This document shows, piece by piece, positions 1 to 12,382 of a stretch of DNA of 64,000 nt. Below the pieces are notes generated by a model. It was not told the origin of the DNA. It saw only the letters and a program-made list of their open reading frames with translations, and searched no databases. Position numbers and translations under genes: made by a program. The stretch is from Micropterus salmoides (taxonomy: Eukaryota > Chordata > Actinopteri > Centrarchiformes > Centrarchidae), in assembly GCF_014851395.1 (NCBI RefSeq), contig NW_024041151.1, forward strand, positions 31,108,231 through 31,172,230, in the 5' to 3' direction. The stretch's first letter is position 1. Each line of letters opens with the position of its first letter.

Positions 1-149
1 AGGGTGGTCACGCTGGCCTGTCAGTCGGTGGTGCAGTATTAAGATTAATTCATAGTTTTCACGTGATGTCACATTCCAAGGAAAACCCTCCAAGTCCCTT
101 GGAGGTTAAAAAAGACGTTATTTTCCGCTGCCCGCCAACCAGGAAGCAA

Positions 150-330
150 GTGATACAGTGTTACTTTGAGTTTGTTGCTTTTTGCGTTGCCAAAATGCTG
201 GATGGTTGTTGTGCTTTGGGATGCACTAATCGACGAGGAGACATGCCTGGGCGGTGTTAGGTGAGGGATTCCCTACAAGGTAAACGTAAACATTACTGCA
301 GTCGAGCGCTGGCAGGGACCTGGCGATTTC
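150..330 (+). pseudogene. THAP-like zinc-finger relic
   Basis: From 194 the plus strand reads MLDGCCALGCTNRRGDMPGR, like the start of a THAP domain (C-x2-4-C followed by R and G residues), then hits a stop. Sequence like IPYKVNVNITAVERW continues in another frame. THAP domains occur in host genes and in P-element-type transposases; this one is broken and isolated. Confidence 0.4.
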
Positions 331-1559
331 TAATGGTGGAAATATGGCATTAGGTGCTGTATATGGATCGAAAGTGCTACACTTGCAGTTTGTGTCCATC
401 GTCTATCTTTTTCTTGAGTTGAGAGGTGATCCAAATAAAAAATAACAGCTTTTGTGGCGTCTCTAAGCGGGAGTCCGGTGTGATCCGCTATCTCGGTCCG
501 TTGTTTTGCCCTCCAGGGTATGTCACGTGTCTGAAAACTATGAATAGGTGGGTTCCAGTGATGTCGAGATCACATTTATATCTGCAGATCGGGTGGGTCT
601 GGTGATTAAAAATGAACATTCTGAATAATAGCTGGTGGGTTGCGGAGGGTGAAATAGGATGAATCATCTCCCCATTAAGAAAGACACTAGGCATTTAAGC
701 ACGAGGTACAGCAGCATAACTTCATTGATTATTTAAATCTCCCGACACTCTGACAGAATCTGTCAGGAAGCACTGACAGCAGCCTCTCTAATCATTATAG
801 TAAATCCATACAGAAAACACTCATACATCAATACAACACACAATAAAGAAATCACCTGGAAGACAGATATGTCTATGATGTATGATCATAGTTTATTATA
901 ATGGAGATTCATAGGAGAGGAGCCTCTGTCTGTGTTTGTGACACCAGTCTGCAGTGTGATACACTTCATATATTAACCACCGAGCTGAAGAGTAACATAA
1001 GGCTTCGTGATCAAAGAAAGTTTTTAGATCATGTTGACTCTTAAGTCCATACGCACACTCACTCTCTCGCTCTTCCACATGAGCTCTCTCTCACACTTAT
1101 TTATTTGTATTTTGTTTTGGTTTTTATAATATACTATTCATGCACCATTTAAATAGAAATGCACCAAGGTAAAAGGGCACCTGGCTTTTAAAGGGAAAGG
1201 GAGAGGACACTGTTGTTGGTTTATTGCATGTTACTCCCAAAACACACCCATAATTAATTAAGAGAGTAATTAAGTACAACCCTATTGAACCATATGCATA
1301 TGTGAATCAGCCACATATCTCACCCCCTACATACCTTATATGGACTATATAAATGAGCTGGCTTACCATGAACCACAGCAACAACAACCAAGAGGAAGAC
1401 AAATATTTATTCCGGACACAGAAATGGAGGCGCTTGTGAGGTGGAGGTTAGAAAGCGCAGATTGTTTGATGACCACAGCAGCGGGTCACAAACAAAAGAC
1501 AATTCAGTGAGTTTAACAGAATGATATTGGCTTAATCCCAAAAGGGGCTTTAGGCAGAA
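331..1559. other. No gene recognised
   Basis: AT-rich DNA, presumably a mapkap1 intron. A TATATAA with a following ATG-containing stretch near 1349-1430 gives no recognisable protein. Nothing firm to annotate. Confidence 0.5.
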
Positions 1560-1830
1560 AGGGTAAAAATTAGATATTGTTGATCATGTCAAACACACAT
1601 GTTGGCCAATTCCTGCTGCTAACAGCCGGCTGCCAGAAACCCCGGAGTGGTTATAGCCTACATATATTTGTACCGGGGTGGCGCACTTCTGACTGCTTGG
1701 TCTGTCTATTGCTGGACCCAGTTCAGCATACAGATCCAAGAGCACAGCTCCAGACAGTCTAAATCGGTCATCATCATGGGCCAGGCAATCTTTGTTGTCC
1801 CTGAACAGTTGTTCCCTCCTAATCCTTCCA
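1560..1830 (-). pseudogene. PIF/Harbinger transposase relic
   Basis: Minus-strand reading RIRREQLFRDNKDCLAH, DDDRFRLSGAVLLDLYAELG and PAIDRPSSQKCATPV (plus 1659-1826) resembles the N-terminal part of fish Harbinger transposases (RRER-F-RDR ... RFRLSR ... L-P-L-RPT-R---LPV). Similarity fades after that and no DDE residues are seen. Confidence 0.5.
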
Positions 1831-2664
1831 CTGGTGTTGTCCTCTGCAGTGCCAGTGCAGCCAGCATTATGCAGCGTCACTGCAGTATTTATGTTTACAG
1901 CAATCCGACTGATTACTTCACACCTTGCCAAACTGATGGCATGAATCAGTGATATCCCCCACATCATTTGAAGATGAAGGTTTGACAAGTGAACATTATG
2001 TCGCCTATATATTAGGACTGATGATGAGAATATGGAGTGGAGCAGTTGTGCGAGAGCTGGCTGTATTTCCAGACTTTGCTAATCTACACAATCCATGTGC
2101 AGGTGGTGAAGATGTGCCGGGGGAGTCGAGGTGACCGCCCAGTTACAGTCCGGCCCTCTCCTCTGCGCTCTGGGGGTGGGGAATGTGATGGTGAGACAGC
2201 GCTGATGAAATATAATATAGATTTGATGTTGCTTATATCTTTTCAAATTGTAATGGTGGATTTATAATTAACATTTCATATTAAGTGAAATTAAATGTGT
2301 GAGCGACATCATTATACAGTGTGGCTTCAATTCACCACCTCACCATCTGCGTCGCCAGTTTCTCCATTGTCCAAAATGTTCTTAAACATGGGTCAAAATT
2401 TACGCACATTTCCTCGTAAAATTTTTTTTTTACATACATTTTGGCCTTTTTTGTGCGCAAGGAATGGTTAAAAATAAGGCCCCCGGATAGGATTGGATGT
2501 TCTGTCTTTTTATCATTTTTTTCCACGTTTAGGCTGAGGCAGGAGAGATTAAGCCATATGCCACTTTCTCCATTAATCATGTAAGTTTATTTGCCACTTC
2601 CTCTGCACTTTTTACATGAATGTAGATAATGATGGTGGTGTTAGCATACATTTGTATATTTACT
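1831..2664. other. No gene recognised
   Basis: Probably the outer part of the Harbinger relic plus unclassified intron DNA. No terminal repeats could be fixed. Confidence 0.4.
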
Positions 2665-2850
2665 CTATGACATACCAAGAATTTGTAGCTTTAAGAAAAA
2701 ATTTAATCACAAAGTTTTGAAAGGAAATATCATGGTTGACAGTGTCAAATGCTTTGTGGAGATCAAGAAAGACTGCACCCACAAACACCACTTTGTCAAA
2801 CTTGGACTGGTAAATGGTGGTAATACCAGTATTTAGATTACAACTTTTCA
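2665..2850 (-). pseudogene. LINE reverse transcriptase relic
   Basis: On the minus strand, around 2700-2810, GAVFLDLHKAFDTVNHDISF is a recognisable RT motif A region of a LINE, with the catalytic Asp in FLDLHKAFD. Neighbouring sequence is too decayed to follow. Confidence 0.6.
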
Positions 2851-3689
2851 GCAGCTTTAGAGATAACCAGTAATATGATGGCTGACTAACATACTGTTGT
2901 GAAAATATGCTTTTGTATAGATGAGTTGATAATGTTGGTGACAGGGATTTTGTGTTTAATTTTCAAATACACAACCCATATACGGCTATCGTTGCTGAGG
3001 GTAATGGACATGGCTACAGAGATGAGCAGTAGAATGACAATGAAATAGCCATAGAGTCTCCAGGACATCTTCTTTGGCAGTATTTCCAGCAATCCTGTCT
3101 CAGAGGAGACACCCGACCATGATCCAGCTCCGAAAGGTAGATTGTAAAATGTCCCCAGGAGTTCAAGAGAATCAAAATTTTGCAATGCTGGGCTTCATCA
3201 ATGTTGGGGATGGTGACAGCCACCCAGTAGGCAAACTGTAAGGTATCCACCATATCTAGAACCACAGAGGTTATGATGTGATATGAGGGGCCACCGGCCT
3301 ATAATTGTTCATTGTGGATGTGTTTGGCTTTTTAGGAACCACGACTCTGTCATAGGACTTAAGTCTGTGGGACTGTTTCCTGTGTGAGGTAGGAGTTAGA
3401 ATATCTGTAGACGCCGCACGGGCGTTCAGGACTCACTGTGACAGTCCATCAGGTCCTGCTGCCTGGGAATTTACCTACTTCCTAGAACCTGTGTGTGTCT
3501 GAGAGTCACCTGGAGTACAGTCTCCCTATGGTACAGGGGAATTTTGAGGAGATATTTCTGTTCAGTCTTTGCCAGATTCTGGCAGAGAAACTGTTGAGGT
3601 TGTCTGGTAGGATGGTGTTTCCGATCGCAGTCTCATTCGTGGTTTTCCTTTAGTTCGTGACAGATTTAATTCCCTGCCCCATACTGCTT
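2851..3689. other. No gene recognised
   Basis: Minus-strand frames at 2886-3265 look somewhat protein-like but are not recognised and overlap each other with shifts. May be more of the adjacent LINE relic. Confidence 0.4.
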
Positions 3690-4080
3690 GTGGTGTTACC
3701 TACAAGGTAGATTTATTTGTCACATTACAGGTTGTAAAGTGAAATTGAGTTTGTAACTCCCTTCTGCTACTTAGCAAACATCATACATTAATATAAAAAA
3801 CACTTATTAAAATGGTAAACAAAAATAAATGATATACAATGAAGCAGTGCTAAGAATGAATTTGAGTATAAAGTCTGATAGCTTGGGGGAAAAGCTGCTC
3901 TGCAGTCTGGTGGTACGGCGGCAGAAACTTCTGTATCTCTTCCCAGAACCTGCAAGGAGCCTACATCTGGAGTGGCCATGAAGCAGTCATTTAGACTTAT
4001 CAGAGAGGTGTCACTGTCAATGTCATAGAAGATGGAGTCAGTACCTGGGAAGAGCAGAGAAGTCAAACACAACTACAGTG
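3690..4080 (-). mobile_element. LINE 3' end, CR1/L2/Rex1-type (copy A)
   Basis: Non-coding 3' part and last codons of a LINE on the minus strand. The block GCTGCTCTGCAGTCTGGTGG ... CTTCCCAGAA also occurs in copy B at 4281-4335. It directly precedes copy B in the same orientation, so two insertions lie in tandem. Confidence 0.65.
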
Positions 4081-4089
4081 TTGGATATG

Positions 4090-5615
4090 AACGAGCTTCA
4101 CTGCTCTATCATTTTACAACACAGGATTGTAAAACAAGATGAAGTTGTAATTCCATTTTACTCACAAAAACAAACGAAACAAAAATTAATATACAGTTAA
4201 TGGGTGGATACATATTTCATAGAAATAAAACTATTTTACATGGTGGAGTAATTTAAAGTGTCTCACAGTCTAGGGGAAGAAGCTGCTCTACAGTCTGGTG
4301 GTACAACAGCAGATACTTGTCTGTCTCTTCCCAGAAGGCAGCAGGGTGAACAGGCTGTGGCTGGGTGGCTACTGTCCTTTAGTATCCTTTGGGCTCTGCA
4401 GACACCTCACTGATATCGCGCTCAGTAGAGCCCACCGGTCCTGGGCCGTGCACATCCCATGTCAGTTAGCGATGTTTCTAGTCAGGGTGCTTTCTATTGC
4501 TCCTCTGTAAAAGCTGACAAGAACTTGGCGTGGGAATTTGGCCTTCTTAAACTTCCTCAAGAAAAACAGTCGTTTCTGAGCTTTGTTCACCAGCGTGGAG
4601 ATGTGAGACGACCATGTCAGCTTCTCTGTGATGCTGATTCCCAGGAACCTGAAACTGTTCACCTGCTCCACCTCAGCTCTACTGATGTAGACAGGAGTGT
4701 GTGTCTTTCTCCTTTTTCCTAAAATCAATGATCAGCTGCTTAGTTATGCTGACGTTGAGCAGTAGGTTGTTCTCTGTGCATCACTCTGCAAGGTTATGAA
4801 TTGAATACAATATGAAGTCTCATTGTTGTTTGAAATCTGGCTGATGATGGTGGTGTCATCTGCAAACTTCACAACAGAGTTCTCTCCAGGTCGGGGGTGT
4901 ACAGTGTGAACAGGAGGGGGCTGAGCACACAGCCCTGGGGGGATCCGGTGTTGAGCACTGGAGTGGAGGAGGTGAGTCCGCCAATAAGAACTGACTGGGG
5001 TCTGTTTGTGAGGAAGTCCAGTATCCAGTTGCAGAGTGTTGTATATAAACCCAGAGTGCTGAGTTTGCTGATCAGTTTCAGGAGAGATTGTGTTGAATGC
5101 TGAGCTGAAATCCACAGCATTCTGATGTAGGTGTTGTTTTTCTCAAGGTATATGAGGGCTGAGTGGAGGGCAGTGGAGATGGTGTCCTCTATGGATCTGT
5201 TGGTTCTGAAAGCAAACTGGTGAGGGTCCAGGCTGGCTGGGATGTTGTTCTTTATGTGCAGAAGAACCAGTTTCTCAAAGCACTTCATCAGAACTGGGGT
5301 GAGAGCCACAGGGCGGTAGTCGTTCAGACTAGACACTGCAGACTTTTTAGGTACTGCAGTGATGGTGGCTGAACCCTCTCCTGAGACAGTGAGATGTTGA
5401 AAATGTCAGTAACAACATCAACTAGCTGATTGGCATATGTTATTAGTACACGGCCAGGACTGTTATGAGGCCCAGCTCATATTCACTCTCAGCAGGACTC
5501 TCCTCACATCTGCTGTGGATACTGACAGGGGCCGGTCCTCTGGAGGTGGAGTAGACTTTACAGCTGACTCTTTGTTGAGGAGATCAGAGCGAGCATAAAA
5601 GGTGTAAAGTTCATC
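4090..5615 (-). mobile_element. 5'-truncated LINE with reverse transcriptase, CR1/L2/Rex1-type (copy B)
   Basis: The minus strand carries an RT domain split over three frames. 5336-4869 has LNDYRPVALTPVLMKCFEKL (motif before A), a damaged motif A and TGSPQGCVLSPLLFTLYT (motif B). 5115-4744 has FADDTTIISQ (motif C). 4728-4462 has VNSFRFLGISITEKLTWSSH and the C-terminal KAQKRLFFLRK block. Upstream relics extend to about 5615 (LPDELYTFYARSDLLNKES). Endonuclease sequence is absent, the usual 5' truncation of LINE copies. The clade name is from recall only. Confidence 0.85.
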
Positions 5616-6352
5616 TGGTAGTGTAGCCTCACACACTTATGCCCTTTTGGCAGCTGTGATTGAATTTTGTAGCCCATATCGGGATTAAAATTTTGGATGG
5701 GCCAAAATAGTTTTTGACTGATACGCTGTGGAACGCCACCGGCACATCTGATTGATTGTGACACTTTTAAAAATTTGGTCTAAAACCTTTTCACTGTGGA
5801 GATAGCTTGTTATTTAACAGTGAAAGTTGGTATTTATTACAAGGCACACACAGGTGAATTGCACAAACAGTAGTACACACAAATATATATACACACAAAA
5901 ACACACAAACCCATCACCAGCAGTCACTTGAGGTAGTTATGGCTGTTCTTACTATTGTTCCACCTACTTTTGGCTCTTCAGATTGCTGTAGAGGCCGATC
6001 CGCGATCCACAATACTTTAGTACAGTGTGGGCAAGGGAGAGTTGACCCTTTTCTGCTCTGTCCTCGAGGTGCTGTTGCTGTGTCTTAGCGGTCTTATCCA
6101 TTTCTTGACATGTTGCATGGATTTCTTCCAGGAGCTCAATATGATGTGGAATTTCTTGAGTCCTACATAGTGTGCATAAAAAAAACATGGCGACATAAAC
6201 AAAATGCTGTCAGTTACCCAAAATTCAACACAGCGGGCGTCAACTTCACATTTCCTATTGAAATGTCATATCATAAACTGTCAAGTATTAAGGTTATCAT
6301 TGAAAGTATGGTGAGATAATGGTCTTGTTTACTTATTGTTAAAAAGGCCTTC
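5616..6352. other. No gene recognised
   Basis: Contains a short CA-rich stretch (5845-5920). No exon or repeat boundary could be set. Confidence 0.5.
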
Positions 6353-7046
6353 TGTTGCTGGAAGGCTTTAGGGAATGAGTAGCCAATCACTGGCCAGTAG
6401 GGGGCGCACACGCTCTATTCTGCCCAGCAACAGGAAGAGAGAGAGGCCAGATTGTTTGCAGCATGGAGAAAAGCTAGCTCAGGGAGAAACTTTAACACCA
6501 GAGTTTGGTATATTATCAGTTCAAGAGTGATTTGTGCGTCCATAAAACCATAAGTTTATTCTGCTTTGTTGCTGCTGCATTTACTAAGTAGATGTATAAT
6601 TAGAGTGTTGACAGTATTAAGCTATGTTAAATGTGTAGCAGCCCATTTCTGTTCGAATGAGAAGTCTATAGATTGTATTTATTGTTCAGTGTCACTGTTC
6701 ATGGATACTGTATGCATGTTAGAACTGTGTAGTCAGAATATACTTTTAAAAAAATTATATATAAACAGAAGTATGTGTTATGCTTATAAGGATATTACGG
6801 GTGACATAGATAAAGGGTATATTGTATGATTGTAAGTATTTTCTGTATACCTTTTATTGATGTATTATTTGTATTCTGTTTATGGTTTCAGAAACTACAA
6901 ATCTCATCATTGCCAGTAGATAGTACTGTATTCACCTTAAAGAGAAAATAAAGGGATGCCTGGTTATTGGAGCCTCTCTCTGTAAAGGCAAACCCAGAGT
7001 CCTGACCGGACTCTCCACAGCGATTCGAATTATCCACCACGCAACA
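6353..7046 (+). mobile_element. Candidate solo LTR
   Basis: 694 bp from TGTTGCTGG to CCACGCAACA, i.e. TG...CA with a short inverted repeat. An AATAAA lies about 100 bp before the right end, as in the R/U5 part of an LTR. The flanking five bases (CCTTC and AAATC) do not match, so a target duplication is not supported. Confidence 0.45.
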
Positions 7047-7242
7047 AAATCACTATTTTTTACTTATTCTTTGATCAGATTGTTCCTGATTAAAAAAAAT
7101 TATTTGCCGGTTTTAGACTGGAGTATGTGGAGTATATGAGTTCTTATATGTGGTGGTATGTGTACAAAGCACTTGACATTTGCAGTTATTGGCTCCATTT
7201 GTTAAATGAAAAAAATATTTTGTAGAAAATCATGTTTATAAC

Positions 7243-8549
7243 TAGAGCCTGGGCTATATGGTTTTGGGGGCCGATGCCGATATTAAAGTGAAAAAGAGCC
7301 AGTTAATGAGCCGATATTGATTTTGAAAATTATTTGGATAATAGGCCTCTTTCTTGTATAAACTACACTTAGAACAGGCCGATATTGAAAGCTGTTCTGT
7401 ATGTGGGCTATAATACCTTTTCCTAAATGGATAATATTAATAAAATAGATTACAGTCTCAACAACTTAACATGTAAACAATTGCATATCAATAAATTTTT
7501 GCTGCTAGAATGTGCAACTTTTTCAGCCATCTGTAAACAGAGAGAGTGAGAGAGAATAAACATGTATTTTACCTTACACATAATCTGCTATAATAACTAC
7601 TTTCAATGTAGCATATTCACATCTAGTTTATCCCTTTACCAGCACTAATTCTTACCAAAGCTACAAGAAGCCATTTCTCAACCATCATATGGCTCTAATT
7701 CTCTCTATGATGCAGTGACCTGCTGTTCAGTGCATCTAATACTACATGACTGTCTACAACGAGGACCTGCAACTTTGAGATTTCACTCAACTACAGTAGA
7801 ACTAATACCTTTCACATTTGAAAGAGGAGCTGGATAACTTTGTCTGGCAAGAAGCCGTGTTAGATACTTGTTGAGCTCACATTTATTTATAGGTCTGGTC
7901 TGGTTTAATCATTTCAGACACATCAACTGCAAGTACAGACAAACAGTTTGCAGATATTCAGAACAAATTAAACTCTACAGTTTAACCACTCATTAACGTT
8001 AGCGCTCCTCCACTGATTTGGCATTAGCTTTGTGGCTAATTTAGCCATTTTAAACGGGCAGTGTTATATGCTGTAAGCAATGTAAATATTTAGAAATGAT
8101 GAACTAGAGAGACATGATAGGACTGTTCACAAGAACTGCCACACTGTTTCAGAAATAAATCTTCAATCATGTTTGTCAGCAGCATAGCCTTAAACACACG
8201 AAAAATTGGAGGATTAACATTAGCAAGTAATGTTTTCAGGAGAGGAGAAGTGATTGGGGCTGTTTTTTATTATAATTAAATTCATATAATGAACATGCCA
8301 AATGACCAACTCACTGCCAACACAGCCACTCTCCATTGTTTTCTTTTGTGGTTTTTGTGGTGCAGAAGTGTTGTTTACAGGGAAGCTGCAGAGCGCCCTC
8401 TGGTGGGCAAACTATGCAACACTAATGACATGAGTGAAGGATCTGTCTCTGTTTCTTTTTTAATAGTCATAAATCAGGTGTTATAAACGCAGATGCCGAT
8501 TTAAATGCAGTTATCTCATATCACCAGCCAATAAATCAGTTGGGCTCTA
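7243..8549. mobile_element. Non-autonomous hAT-like transposon
   Basis: 1307 bp bounded by TAGAGCCTGGGCTATATGG (7243) and, inverted, AATCAGTTGGGCTCTA (ending 8549), with GCCGATATT-type subterminal repeats near both ends. Flanking 8-mers TTTATAAC and TTTTGTAC agree in only 5 of 8 positions, so the duplication is decayed or the boundary is off by a few bases. No transposase is visible. Confidence 0.7.
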
Positions 8550-8965
8550 TTTTGTACTTATTCACTAAACCTGAAGGCAGAACACCCAGTCCTAGTAATC
8601 TGTCATATACTGCAGGCCTTCATGGCTGTGGCACAAATTAACACACAGCTGTGTGTGTCTGTTGATAATTTCAATTAACCAGTTATCCAATATCCAATAA
8701 TATATTCAACCAATATCCACATCATGCACACTCTGTATTTTTTGAATTTTTATTATTTACCAGAATTTGGCCTGCTGTTTCATGGTACTCTCATCTTTTT
8801 CTGTATGAAATGGAAACACTTTATTAGACTTCTTGTGGAGCGTTTGTATATGCATATGTTATATTGTTTCAGTCCTGTACAAGAGGTCAAGACATAGGAT
8901 TATATATTTTCACTGTAGCTACAAAGATTTGTTCCACATTTGCTTACATCCTATTTTGGGGGCTT

Positions 8966-9072
<107 letters not shown>

Positions 9073-9288
9073 CACCAGGTTTCCATCACTGCTACTTGCT
9101 ATGCAACTAGAGGCCCATATGTCTATTCAGTCAGAACTGAAGAAGCCATTAAGATGGACAGCCAGGTGTCTTCAGCTGTACTGTTCCAGGTCTAGTGGAG
9201 TGTTGTTTACTACATTTGTATTGAGTCTGAATGATTGAGATAAATCTACAGTGGCATTGTTAACCTTTTCCACTTTTTTCCATTTTAG

Positions 9289-9398
9289 AAATGCTGCTCA
9301 TGGTTTCTCTCTAATTCCCGTGGACAGTCTGAAGGTAACAATGAAGGAAATTCTCCAGAAAGCACTCAAGAAGAGAAAAGGTTCACAGAAAGGCTCAG
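9289..9398 (+). CDS. mapkap1: mapkap1 exon, start of Ras-binding domain
   Basis: The acceptor is a pyrimidine-rich tract ending TTTTAG at 9288 and the donor is GTAATA at 9399. The first base completes an isoleucine codon carried over from the upstream exon; the rest reads NAAHGFSLIPVDSLKVTMKE and a basic stretch (KKRKGSQKGSG). This matches the segment of SIN1 that opens the Ras-binding domain. The exon is 110 bp and ends one base into a glycine codon completed by the next exon at 16035. It is the first mapkap1 exon I can find in the window. Confidence 0.93.
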
Positions 9399-9704
9399 GT
9401 AATAACATTTGGATTATTTACTGCTTTCTCCAGTTAATATAACCATGTATCAATACATTTGTGTTTAAATGTGTTAAGTTTGTTTGGCTCTCTCTCATAT
9501 AGCATATTCATACTGTGCGTTTAGGTACACCCTTGTACACCATGGACTACATAGAAAAATTTATTTTTATAAAGTTATTCTTGTTTGAACTGGCTCTTGA
9601 CAATATATGAAACTGAAGTTGCATTTTTCATCAAAATACTGTTTCTACCTCTTTATAGCATTGTCTGAAGGTGAGTCTAACATGGCAACCTAAAGGCCAT
9701 ATAC

Positions 9705-10157
9705 TTGTGCGTCGTATCTACACCATAGGTGGGCTGTAGCCTACGCGTAGCCGCAGACCCTACACCATAACCTGGCGCACACCTCCTCAAAAATGTAACT
9801 ACATAGTCGGCTTGGTAGCATCACATTTGTGGCTTGTCTTCTGCCTCAACTGGTTCAAGGGTCATACATACCATCTCCTCCAACACCTCCCGTTTCTGCT
9901 TTTTAGTAATTTCACTAAAAGTAACTGTTCAACATCGATCACCTCCAACTCCAACATGATCTGCTCAGTTACAGTCACCATTGTTTATTGTAGCCTACAC
10001 CAACAAAGAAGAAGAAACTCAACACAGTAGATCATAGACATCCTACCGCCAACTAGGGTTTTGTTGGTATAATTGCAGATACCAAGACACAAGTAAAAAT
10101 ACTCACAACGGCACAGAGTCTACACCTTCATCTATGGTGTAGACTTGACGCAGACGT
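9705..10157. mobile_element. MITE with about 27-bp terminal inverted repeats
   Basis: TTGTGCGTCGTATCTACACCATAGGTG at the left is matched, inverted, by CATCTATGGTGTAGACTTGACGCAGACG at the right with a few mismatches. It is 453 bp, non-coding, and lies in a mapkap1 intron. Superfamily and target duplication are unclear. Confidence 0.65.
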
Positions 10158-10776
10158 ATAAAATGGACGTGAAGCCACTCAACCCTCCCAACCTCTAGAT
10201 ATACACACACACAAACACACAGTTGAGTGTAAATCCTCACACAAACAGCCAGGAGATCACTATTGTCTCATTTACATTTAAATTAGTATTGATTAGTATT
10301 TACCATATTTATTGAGATTCTTCCTCTTCTCTGTCACATTCTCAGTCAAGGTCCAACTTTTGCTGTGTTGGAATAATGATTTCCGTCTTTTTACTGGCAT
10401 AGTATCCATGTGATTAACTTACAGAAAAGGCTTGGGCGGTTTCAAAGTATTATGGAATACCGGGGCACAGGGGTGGAAATTAACACTCTTAGCGAGCGCG
10501 GATGTGGATGGATTTTCCGTTTGGCGGCTAAATGTTGGAAGGCTACCCGTCACATTGGCGGGTCAATGTAGTCAGTAAGATATTGCCATATAATAGCTTT
10601 TTGATGGTAGCTAACAGCGGATCAGCGTTGTTTTTTTGTTGTGTTGCACACACCTAGAGGGTTTTTAGCATGTAGCTAGCTAGCTACCACCATAATGTGC
10701 ATACCTCTCAACCCTCCTCTTTCCTGGGCTTCTCCCGCATTTTAGTGTTCTCTCCCGGTGTTCTCCTGTTAACATA
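10158..10776. other. Intron DNA with possible transposon relic
   Basis: CAGGGGTGGAAATTAACAC near 10469 resembles a terminal sequence seen in several fish DNA transposons, interrupted by the Tc1 insertion at 10777. No partner end was identified. Confidence 0.3.
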
Positions 10777-12382
10777 CAGTACAGGCCAAAAGTTTGGACA
10801 CACCTTCTCATTCAGTGCGTTTTCTTTATTTTCATGACTATTTACATTGTAGATTCTCACTGAAGGCATCAAAACTATGAATGAACACATGTGGAATTAT
10901 GTACTTTACAAAAAAGTGTGAAATAACTGAAAACATGTCTTGTATTTTAGATTCCTCAAAGTAGCCACCCTTTGCTTTTTTGATAGCGCTGCAAACCCTT
11001 GGTCAATGAGCTTCATGAGGTCGTCACCTGAAATGGTTTTCACTTCACAGGTGTGCCTTGTCAGGGTTAATTAGTGGAATTTTTCCCCTTATTAATGGGG
11101 TTGGGACCATCAGTTGTGTTGTGCAGAAGACAGGTTGATACACAGCCGACAGCCCTATTGGACAACTGTTAGAAATCATATTATGGCTAGAACCAATCAG
11201 CTAAGTAAAGGGAAACGAGTGGCCGTCATTACTTTTAACAAATGAAGGTCAGTCAGTCCGGAAAATTGCGAAAACTTTGAATGTGTCCCCAAGTGCAGTC
11301 GCAAAAACCATCAAGTGCTCACATGAGGACCTCTCCAGGAAAGGAAGACCAAGAGTCACCTCTGCTGCTGAGGATAAGTTCATCCGAGTCACCAGCCTCA
11401 GAAATCGCAGGTTAACAGCAGCTCAGATTAGAGACCAGCTGAATGCACACAGAGTTCTAGCAGCAGACCCATCTCTAGAACAACTGTTAAGAGGAGACTG
11501 CGCGAATCAGGCCTTCATGGTCAAGTAGCTGCTAGGAAACCACTGCTCAGGAGAGGCAACAAGCAGAAGAGATTTGTTTGGGCCAAGAAACACAAGGAAT
11601 GGACATTAGACCAGTGGAAATCTGTGCTTTGGTCTGACGAGTCCAAATTTGAGATCTTTGGTTCCAACCGCCGTGTCTTTGTGCGACGCAGAAAAGGTGA
11701 ACGGGTGGATTCAACATGCCTGGTTCCCTCTGTGAAGCATGGAGGAGGAGGTGTGATGGCGTGGGGGTGCTTTGCTGGTGACACTGTTGGGGATTTATTC
11801 AAAATTGAAGGCATACTGAACCAGCATGGCTACCACAGCATCCTGCAGCGACATGCCATCCCATCCGGTTTGCGTTTAGTTGGACCATCATTTATTTTTC
11901 AACAGGACAATGACCACAAACACACCTCCAGGCTGTGTAAGGGCTATTTAACCAAGAAGGAGAGTGATGGAGTGCTGCGCCAGATGACCTGGCCTCCACA
12001 GTCACCGGACCTGAACCCAATCGAGTTGGTTTGGCGTGAGCTGGACCGCAGAGTGAAGGCAAAAGGGCCAACAAGTGCTAAGCATCGCTGGGAACTCCTT
12101 CAAGACTGTTGGAAAACCATTTCAGGTGACTACCTCTTGAAGCTCATCAAGAGAATGCCAAGAGTGTGCAAAGCAGTAATCAGAGCAAAGGGTGGCTACT
12201 TTGAAGAAACTAGAATATAAGACGTGTTTTCAGTTATTTCACACTTTTTTGTAAAGTACATAATTCCACATGTGTTCGTTCATAGTTTTGATGCCTTCAG
12301 TGAGAATCTACAATGTAAATAGTCATGAAAATAAAGAAAACGCATTGAATGAGAAGGTGTGTCCAAACTTTTGGCCGTACTG
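10777..12382 (+). mobile_element. Tc1-like transposon, complete ends, DD38E spacing, inactive
   Basis: 1606 bp, flanked by TA (10775-10776 and 12383-12384). Ends are inverted repeats starting CAGTACAGGCCAAAAGTTTG and extending about 170 bp. It lies in a mapkap1 intron in the same orientation as the gene, and may sit inside an older repeat. The transposase frame is broken in its N-terminal half, while the catalytic half is open (see the pseudogene entry). Confidence 0.93.
11183..12220 (+). pseudogene. Tc1-like transposase (DD38E), frameshifted in N-terminal half
   Basis: A start-like MARTNQLSKGKRVAVITFNK at 11183 runs into a stop, and DNA-binding sequence continues in other frames (11277-11528, KGRPRVTSAAEDKFI). 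The catalytic half from about 11560 to 12220 is open and holds WSDESKFEIFG (first Asp), FQQDNDHKHTS (second Asp) and SPDLNPIELVWRELDRR (Glu), ending in a TAA after KGGYFEETRI. There are 38 residues between second Asp and Glu, not the 34 of classic Tc1 elements. This matches the spacing described for the Intruder (DD38E) group. The family would cut and paste DNA at TA sites; this copy cannot make an intact protein. Confidence 0.85.

Noticed and set aside
6353..7046. Target duplication for the left candidate LTR
   Set aside because: The flanking bases CCTTC and AAATC do not match, so the element is kept only at moderate confidence.
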